Shown here: positions 34,101 through 37,452 of the stretch, in pieces
Position numbering within the stretch: position 1 is the first letter of the stretch
Layout: every line of letters begins with the position of its first letter
Position numbers and translations under genes: made by a program
Notes under the pieces: model-generated
Told to the model about the DNA's origin: nothing
What the model saw: only the letters and a program-made list of their open reading frames with translations
Databases searched by the model: none
DNA from: CAZBZG01 sp964496245
GTDB taxonomy: Bacteria > Planctomycetota > SZUA-567
Length of the DNA stretch: 37,452 nt
Direction: 5' to 3'
NCBI GenBank assembly: GCA_964496245.1
Contig: CAZBZG010000003.1
Span: 1 to 37,452, forward strand

Positions 34101-34720
34101 CGTGGGCTCTACTCGCCTCGAGTGCAGGCGACGCACCGGACGAGGAAGCGTTCTGGCGCACTGCAGCCTGCTGGTCCCGGCCCGGCGTGCGGGCCCTGCT
34201 CCAGGGGCCGCAGCGGCTGACTGCGCTCCGCTCGGCCTGGGTGGTCTGCACCTCAGCCGCCCTGCAGCCCAAGGACAGCCACCTGACTGAACTCAAGAGG
34301 CGCGTGCAGGCGCACCTGCAGGCTGCAGAGGACGCGCTCCTGGCCGCGTCGGCCGCGTCTGCGGCAGAGAGGCTCGGCCTGCTCTATGCTGCGCTCGCGC
34401 GTCCGGCCGCTTCGGGGTTCCGTGCGCGGGCGCTGAAGCGAATCCGCCAGGGCGCGGACGCAAAGGACGCTGTCGCCGGGCTCGCCGCGGTCTATGCCGA
34501 GGACGGGGGCAGGAGGCAGGCAATGGCGCGCATGCTGTCCGGCAACCTCCTCGCGCAGACCGACGCCCTTGTGCTCGTTGCCTTTGCCGCCAAGGAGCGG
34601 GGGCCAGAGACCTGGGAGGACTTCCGCAAGAAGCGGAGCGCGCGCCTCAAAGCCGGCAACGTGCCGGACACGGTGGCGGTTTTGCTCCACCGGCTGGACC
34701 GCCGCCGGCTGCCGGAGTGA
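28145..34720 (+). CDS. ECF sigma factor fused to TM, VIT, VWA, TPR-like and two secretin-N-like domains
   Basis: This is a 2191-aa fusion. Residues about 5-95 are sigma-70 region 2 (DRHGGLVYSACCRWLG, AEDAAQATFIVLARKAG, ADWLYKTARYVVLQLKR) and 125-183 are region 4 (LPKASRQAVLLHYLEG, ETAQALKITPDAARMRV). After an Ala-rich linker a single membrane helix (263-281) follows, then a Pro-rich linker that contains a REPIN. Next are a VIT domain (about 395-520), a VWA domain from 651 with complete MIDAS D657-x-S659-x-S661, T727 and D754, a TPR-like helical pair (about 1020-1068), a secretin-N/STN-like domain (1194-1262: LEDALQFLSQRTGLEFVLP), a small beta-domain with GRKDGVRTGMEFVVSRGD (about 1519-1592), and a second STN-like domain (about 1768-1852) followed by a YDVSLLV...GGQLLVWGD module. 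No frame break is seen. The sigma part would be cytoplasmic and the rest extracytoplasmic. Confidence 0.93.
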   Translation: MPGQRPSDFELIRRFAQDGCEEAFCAVVDRHGGLVYSACCRWLGDHHLAEDAAQATFIVLARKAGKLGEKTVLADWLYKTARYVVLQLKRETARRTARERKAGEEAARTAPSHPARDVAWGEVRPILDEEIVHLPKASRQAVLLHYLEGRSLEETAQALKITPDAARMRVNYGVEKLRARLVRRGVTPSVLALTAFLTTNTAEAAPAALGASLHTAAMQTAGPAASAGATASAGAAASAHAAASAPNVLAEGAIQAMAWAKIKTAVISVVLTGALVAGGWHATRSLSQRASGEPASPDQTPAASPAVRSPDIPVWDRTPQGAQTGVSVPRPSDQATTGTVDRPPLPPATDPALAQAEDAPLPPLPKTRETAPAGAHLAALTANVNAGALRYALREGTIETCPLAHTDIQAEISGFLARVRVTQSFQNPLDEAIEAVYVFPLPHRSAVDRMTLLVGERRIRGVVRERKQARAIYAAAAARGKRAALLEQQRSNVFVQSVANIAPGETVRVEISYVDTLPYADGAYEWHVPLAIAPRYTPAGAQPLPGHPAPPASRAPDALSLRADLDAGLEIRAIESPTHAVTTTRPGPRYATIRLAAGKGIPNRDFVLRYRLAGDQPQAAVLAHTNESGQGHMLLLLQPALPRGEDESPRDFVFLIDASGSMQGQKLAQARALALGLLARCRPGDRIQTVRFSGAPKALFPKSMPATSDTLAKARTFVRNLEAEGGTEMLSGVRAALKEATDPERVRIVVMLTDGQVTNESEILSLVQKHCKDTLRFWCIGVGDSPNRFLTGSIARQGRGLGRHLAPGEDSQALVREAMKKLRRAQLASIRIDWGEATVYETYPIHIPDLCPEQPILISGLYEQGMDTTVTVHGTGAGKPVAIPIDVTLPEEEPAHDALAQVWARHCIEDLLQSAAYAPGPAVREEVTGLAIDYQIMSPYTSFVAVDETDLREPAKPARTPKPVQVFVPAPAGRACGEEAKGWLEGALARDAVRESEQPARPGHDDAASERKLREPREYVEAAQAELLREARHHLDMRHFRKAERITAKALALDPNNAEAIDLLQRIRRARRSWRERKIRDREQEERRRVLEKIERRAVPEVRPEYLMKYPANWEILRKRQKRQQAHAQMNEENTRAMHDAEVNWTLEVPRRAILPSEELVYPEDWERIERRVARTRDAGTQDALPPEVQRRLDKRLTMHLEDARLEDALQFLSQRTGLEFVLPDETLASQRVSLSVRQMRAENIVKWLAAISEGLEVEQIKMALPADWDTGLRRSFLEESKTSDTGASADYGSTEWNAGRLPFRCDGNHDIKLDNRTAARSHLRSLEESTGEFEAGPRDDTLPDTDATYCFDSGIRVPLEYRHQWFDAGARPDDGADTAPPGAHYVSSLRDELADLKARAAALESSDMAPAAGGDADTLTSMKQRGAIKIGGDVAVDVVVRDRDEPGSEDGVSSTHFESYAVGLDFREADAELRRLSERNHELAMRTAELETLLGKAREQGFNPRMVRKGFVGSPTPAGRVLQVDEALGRVVLGLGRKDGVRTGMEFVVSRGDRYIGKVRVRNVYDELCSATVLQDLTREPVQTDDVAQCMGESSFDTGPAQPTDTAVAAGEDQAPELPPLPPAATEAADTEAEGEARAETPAAARPSNRRHWLGVLAESRARDLAALQRMRRQAMLLAERIHRTDARLRELLVAPQALEQAAACADKGDLLAARAFLTRALLMCQANQAIGRRDERLEQAARKGLQQVEADLRERWTGALPALGNELDLAIRNQGLAHALQAVGRAGNVPVTLTPGSVEDAEALLGRARLRVPFLDLSGLTVAEGLDALLNPFRLHWRVADGGVTAESARRGPRPCAWVYDVSLLVTPTPDEVGQAGSPAEIISLTRQAMDTVAFGVQKALKLEEGEIVWFDGGQLLVWGDRTVHAHAAGLLERLADPAAGAPGALTDLQAHTAERFQAREAAAAERRAAQETERIRKTLEETTWALLASSAGDAPDEEAFWRTAACWSRPGVRALLQGPQRLTALRSAWVVCTSAALQPKDSHLTELKRRVQAHLQAAEDALLAASAASAAERLGLLYAALARPAASGFRARALKRIRQGADAKDAVAGLAAVYAEDGGRRQAMARMLSGNLLAQTDALVLVAFAAKERGPETWEDFRKKRSARLKAGNVPDTVAVLLHRLDRRRLPE
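29065..29135. repeat. REPIN-like doublet inside the sigma-fusion coding region
   Basis: CCCAGACA-TTCC-TGTCTGGG (29071-29090) and GCACAGACA-GGAG-TGTCTGTGC (29108-29129) form two perfect hairpins, bordered by TCGTAGC and GCCACGA. They resemble the cores at 5022-5091 and 27926-27995, with G-to-A stem changes compensated on the partner strand. The element is read in frame as residues about 307-330 in the Pro-rich linker after the membrane helix. Confidence 0.8.
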
Positions 34721-34767
34721 GCGCCGCCCCCGGCAATCAAAGCCGCGAAATCCCCCGAACTACCGCC

Positions 34768-34796
34768 TTGCATCTCCCGGCGGAATGCGCTATGTT
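34768..34796 (+). promoter_or_regulatory. promoter of the ferredoxin gene
   Basis: TTGCAT (34768-34773), a 17-bp spacer and TATGTT (34791-34796) lie 48 bp upstream of the ferredoxin ATG. Confidence 0.65.
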
Positions 34797-34844
34797 TGGG
34801 GCTGTCAGAGGGGAAATGGGAACCAACTTCAGGAGGAGTCGAAC

Positions 34845-35015
34845 ATGGCCCATGTGATCACCGACGATTGCACCAACTGCGGCGCGTGCGAGGACGTCTG
34901 CCCGGTCGAGGCCATCAGCGAGGCTGACGGCAAGCGGAAGATCGATCCGGACAAGTGCACCGACTGCGGCGCGTGCGTGGACGAGTGCCCGGTGGAAGCC
35001 ATCAAGCCGGCGTGA
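34845..35015 (+). CDS. 2[4Fe-4S] ferredoxin
   Basis: This 56-aa bacterial-type ferredoxin carries low-potential electrons in the cytoplasm. Two classical motifs are complete: C9-x2-C12-x2-C15-x3-C19-P and C38-x2-C41-x2-C44-x3-C48-P, an almost exact internal duplication. The ATG at 34845 is preceded by AGGAGG (34831-34836). It has its own promoter and a terminator at 35041-35074, so it is a monocistronic unit. The preceding giant gene ends 124 bp upstream and the next gene is on the other strand. Its redox partner is not evident from the neighbourhood. Confidence 0.97.
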   Translation: MAHVITDDCTNCGACEDVCPVEAISEADGKRKIDPDKCTDCGACVDECPVEAIKPA

Positions 35016-35040
35016 GCCGTCCACTGCTTCGGACCGTTCG

Positions 35041-35074
35041 ACGCCCCTGCCTCGCCGGCGGGGGCGTTCTGTTT
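35041..35074 (+). terminator. Rho-independent terminator after the ferredoxin gene
   Basis: ACGCCCC (35041-35047) pairs with GGGGCGT (35061-35067), followed by TTCTGTTT. It lies 25 nt after the ferredoxin stop. Confidence 0.75.
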
Positions 35075-35101
35075 GGGCCGGCCGGTGCGCAGCCTGGACG
35101 T

Positions 35102-36430
35102 TCACACGCTGAGCGCTTCGAGCGCCTCCCGGAGCGCGGCCGCATCCTGGAAGCGGCCCCCTGGATCGCGGGCCATGCCTTTGAGGAGGAGGGCTTCGAG
35201 TTCAGCCGGGAGGTCGGGCCGCACGGCTGAGGGACGCACGGGATCGCCGCGCAGCACAGCCTCGGCCACCTCCACCAGGTTCTCGCCGGCAAACGGCACG
35301 TCGCCGGTCACGCACGTGTGGAGCGTGGCGCACAAGCCATAGACATCCGCGCGCCGGTCCACGCGGCTCGCGTCCTCGATCTGTTCGGGCGGCATGTAGT
35401 GCGGCGTGCCGATCACCGCGCCCGAAACCGTGACCGCGGAGAACGCCGGATTCTGCCGGGCCTTGGCTACTCCGAAATCCACGATCTTGATGCCGCCCGT
35501 GTCGGCCAGCAGGATGTTGGCGGGCTTGATGTCGCGATGCACGATCTCCTGGTCGTGCGCCGCCATCAGAGCCGCGGCCGCCTGAAGGCCAATCTCTACG
35601 GTCTGGCGAAACGAGGCCGGCCGGTTGTAGAAACGCTTCCACAGGTCTTCACCCGGGAAGAACTCCATGGCGATGTAGTAGAGCGACTCGTGCTGGCCGG
35701 AATCGTAAAAGGTGATCACGTTGGGGTGGGAGATGCTCGCGCCCACCTGGATCTCCCGGAGGAAGCGCTTGACCGTCTCCTCGGAGTCGGTCTGTTCGGG
35801 CACGATGGTCTTGAGCACGACCTCCCGCTTGAGGCGTGCGTGCCGCGCGAAGTAGACCTTGCCCATGGTCCCCTGGGCGAGGAGATCGAGCACCGTGTAG
35901 GGCCCGATGTTGCGGCCCACCCATTCGTCCGCGCGCGACGCTTCCGAGGCCTGCATCACAGCCTCGAGGTCTCCGTCTTCCGAGAGCACCGTGGCAGGCC
36001 CGGATGCGGGCGAACGATCTTCCGGCGCCACGTACCGGAACCAGAGGTGCGCGAGCCGCACGAGATCGCCGGGCGCCAGCTGTTGCGGCTCGTGCGCGGG
36101 CAGTTGCTCCTCGTTCACAAAGGTGCCGGCCTGGCTGCCGAGGTCCTCGATCGTGTGGCCGGCGTCCGTGAACGCCAGCCGGCAGTGCCGCCTCGAGATC
36201 TCCGGCACCTGGAGCACGATGTCGTTGCGCAAATGCCGGCCGATCTCGCACGTAGTCCACGGCAGGAGGATGTCCCGGCTCGGCCCGCGCAGCCGGTATT
36301 CCTGCCCGGACCGGCATTCGTAGACGAGTTCCGTGCCCGAGCTGCGACACCGCACGCGCACGTTGCGGCCCGGATCTTGGATCCGGTGGGCTTTGCCGCA
36401 GGCACAGGGAATCAGCACCTGGCGTGCCAT
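35102..36430 (-). CDS. FHA-domain serine/threonine protein kinase
   Basis: This 442-aa protein starts at the ATG at 36430, preceded by GGAG; a GTG at 36472 in the same frame has no ribosome binding site. The N-terminus (IPCACGK, then RVRCRSSG) looks like a zinc knuckle that has lost one cysteine. An FHA domain follows (about 60-135) with GRHLRND and SRRHCRL and the GTFVNEE turn, which would bind phosphothreonine. The kinase domain (about 177-442) has the glycine loop LAQGTMGKV, Lys207, Glu226, HRD with Asp300, DFG (318-320) and a PPEQ in the APE position, so it should be active. There is no membrane helix; it ends soon after the kinase domain. It is transcribed toward the ferredoxin terminator. 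Its targets are unknown. Confidence 0.94.
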   Translation of the reverse strand: MARQVLIPCACGKAHRIQDPGRNVRVRCRSSGTELVYECRSGQEYRLRGPSRDILLPWTTCEIGRHLRNDIVLQVPEISRRHCRLAFTDAGHTIEDLGSQAGTFVNEEQLPAHEPQQLAPGDLVRLAHLWFRYVAPEDRSPASGPATVLSEDGDLEAVMQASEASRADEWVGRNIGPYTVLDLLAQGTMGKVYFARHARLKREVVLKTIVPEQTDSEETVKRFLREIQVGASISHPNVITFYDSGQHESLYYIAMEFFPGEDLWKRFYNRPASFRQTVEIGLQAAAALMAAHDQEIVHRDIKPANILLADTGGIKIVDFGVAKARQNPAFSAVTVSGAVIGTPHYMPPEQIEDASRVDRRADVYGLCATLHTCVTGDVPFAGENLVEVAEAVLRGDPVRPSAVRPDLPAELEALLLKGMARDPGGRFQDAAALREALEALSV

Positions 36431-36544
36431 GCTGCGCTCCAGCGGGACTCGGATGCCGACCGCCTTGCCCACGCGACGCTATCCCGGCACACGCGGGCTG
36501 TCAAGCCGGAAGCCCGGCGCACCCGGCATGCTTGTCCTCTTGGC

Positions 36545-36627
36545 GGTGCCATGTCCACCCCACGGCGGACATGCTGCCCACTCCCACACGCCTTTGGCAT
36601 GCCCATCCGAGGATGGGCATGGCACCC
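36545..36627. repeat. REPIN-like doublet, CATG stem type
   Basis: Outer arms GGTGCCATG (36545-36553) and CATGGCACC (36619-36627) are perfect inverted repeats. Inside are CATGTCC (36550-36556) with GGACATG (36567-36573), and CATGCCCATCC (36598-36608) with GGATGGGCATG (36611-36621). It has the same two-hairpin plan as the other doublets with different stems. It lies between the kinase and Fur genes. Confidence 0.75.
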
Positions 36628-36677
36628 AACACGTGCGCGGGCAGGCAATATCGGCCGGAAACAGCCGGGAAAACAGC

Positions 36678-36706
36678 TTGACAGCCTTGGGATTGCCGTG
36701 TATTTA
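36678..36706 (+). promoter_or_regulatory. promoter of the Fur-family gene
   Basis: A perfect -35 TTGACA (36678-36683), a 17-bp spacer and TATTTA (36701-36706) lie 62 bp upstream of the ATG. Confidence 0.7.
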
Positions 36707-36725
36707 TTGATACGGGGTCTCAATA
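36705..36725. promoter_or_regulatory. candidate Fur-family operator (autoregulatory)
   Basis: TATTGATAC (36705-36713), GGG, GTCTCAATA (36717-36725) is a 21-bp palindrome with 8 of 9 paired positions. It overlaps the -10 box and the expected transcription start of the fur-like gene. It is not a close match to the E. coli Fur box. Confidence 0.5.
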
Positions 36726-36768
36726 TCGATTGGACGGCTTTAGAACCCCCTGGGCCAAAAGGTCAGCC

Positions 36769-37272
36769 ATGCAACGTCTTGCGAGACCACAACCTACTGC
36801 GGCAGAATGCGTTGCCGCTCCCGAGGGATTCCGGCGCTACCTGCGCACGCGGGGCGATCGGGTGACGCGTGCCCGCCGGCAGATCTTCGATCATGTGATG
36901 CAGCGGCGCGATCACTTCCGCGCCGACGATGTGGCGCGCGAACTCGCTTCCGACCCCGGCCGGGTCAGCCGGGGCACGGTCTACCGCACGCTCGCGCTCA
37001 TGGAAGAGGGCGGGTTCGTGCGCACCCTGCGCGACGGCGGGATGCATCGGCACTACGAAGTCACGTGCGGCCGCCAGCATCACGATCACATGGTCTGCCG
37101 CTCGTGCGGGGCGTTCATCGAGTTCTTCGATCCGGGCATCCGCCGCGGCATCGAAACCGCCTGTCGCACCAAGCGTTTCGAACAGGACGAGCACCGGCTC
37201 GTCATCTTCGGTCTCTGCGAGCGTTGCCGCGACCGCTCCGAAGACGCGCCCCGCAATGCCGGATCCTCGTGA
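36769..37272 (+). CDS. Fur-family metal-responsive transcriptional repressor
   Basis: This 167-aa protein starts at the ATG at 36769; an in-frame ATG at 36730 is possible but is closer to the promoter and adds residues unlike the family. The N-terminal winged helix contains RVTRARRQIFDHV, ADDVARELA and SRGTVYRTLALMEEGGFV. The metal part has HHDH (104-107), structural cysteines C110/C113 and C150/C153, and FEQDEHRLVIFGLC. The N-terminus is about 20 residues longer than in most Fur proteins. Its position directly upstream of feoA points to iron as the signal, but Zur or PerR activity cannot be excluded from the sequence. Confidence 0.93.
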   Translation: MQRLARPQPTAAECVAAPEGFRRYLRTRGDRVTRARRQIFDHVMQRRDHFRADDVARELASDPGRVSRGTVYRTLALMEEGGFVRTLRDGGMHRHYEVTCGRQHHDHMVCRSCGAFIEFFDPGIRRGIETACRTKRFEQDEHRLVIFGLCERCRDRSEDAPRNAGSS

Positions 37273-37330
37273 GCGGCTGCGGACGACAAGGGAAGACAAC
37301 CGGCCTCACAGCACCCGTGCGGAGAACACC

Positions 37331-37452
37331 ATGGTCATTCCTCTAGATCAAGTCCCCGCTGGAACCAAGGTCTCGGTGGTCGCCCTGGCCGTCAGACGCG
37401 GTTTTCAACAGCGCATCGTGAGCATGGGCCTGCACATCGGGTCCGAGGCCGA
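37331..37452 (+). CDS. feoA: FeoA-type ferrous iron transport protein, 3' end outside window
   Basis: The first 40 codons are present and the window ends within the gene. The product starts MVIPLDQVPAGTKVSVVAL and continues RRGFQQRIVSMGLHIGSEA, which is the SH3-like FeoA core with the R-x2-(S)MG(L)-x2-G signature. GGAG precedes the ATG by 6 nt. It follows the Fur-family gene by 58 bp with no terminator visible between, so a fur-feoA(-feoB) operon is likely; FeoB would be expected just beyond the window. Confidence 0.88.
   Translation, partial: MVIPLDQVPAGTKVSVVALAVRRGFQQRIVSMGLHIGSEA

Overview
The window looks like a chromosomal piece of a high-GC bacterium of the PVC / Planctomycetota-like assemblage (Planctomycetota, Verrucomicrobiota, Lentisphaerota, Kiritimatiellota or a neighbouring candidate phylum). 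This is inferred from gene style, not from a marker gene: an ECF sigma factor carried on a huge membrane-anchored polypeptide, a DUF1559/H-X9-DG-like pseudopilin segment, secretin-N-domain modules, VIT-VWA proteins, an FHA-Ser/Thr kinase, UroD-like proteins beside AraC regulators, and abundant two-hairpin (REPIN-like) repeats.

Layout. 1-3023: two genes for exported or unusual proteins in a visibly AT-richer block, followed by about 550 bp without genes and a tRNA-Thr whose 3' end faces this block (possible genomic island edge). 3800-6080: a UroD-like gene divergent from an AraC regulator, with a 160-bp MITE-like repeat between them. 6359-9954: a two-gene heterodimeric ABC exporter with one degenerate ATP site. 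10075-10830: a Cys-rich metal-binding protein. 10808-12780: a second UroD-like gene divergent from a second AraC regulator. 13056-16951: a four-gene catabolic operon (FAD oxidoreductase, FadR-type GntR regulator, QueG-like Fe-S protein, 3-hydroxyisobutyrate-dehydrogenase-like enzyme) whose promoter carries a textbook GntR operator between -35 and -10.

17107-34720 is the most unusual part. A tightly overlapping three-gene operon on the minus strand encodes (i) a 1305-aa exported protein made of about 170-aa tandem beta-type repeats with C-terminal membrane helices, (ii) a 479-aa exported protein whose two halves look like degenerate secretin beta-domains, and (iii) a 1685-aa paralogue of the first, into which a block of membrane helices, a pseudopilin-like segment, a coiled coil and a Pro-rich stretch has been inserted. 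Divergent from it is a 2191-aa protein: ECF sigma factor, transmembrane helix, VIT, VWA, TPR-like helices, two secretin-N-like domains. I infer a surface or envelope system built from fused type II secretion / type IV pilus parts, possibly controlled by its own membrane-tethered sigma factor. This system is not one I recognise.

34845-37452: a small 2[4Fe-4S] ferredoxin with its own promoter and terminator, an FHA-protein kinase on the other strand, and a Fur-family regulator followed by the start of feoA (iron uptake), cut by the window end. REPIN-like elements of three stem types occur at five places, one of them inside the sigma-factor fusion gene.
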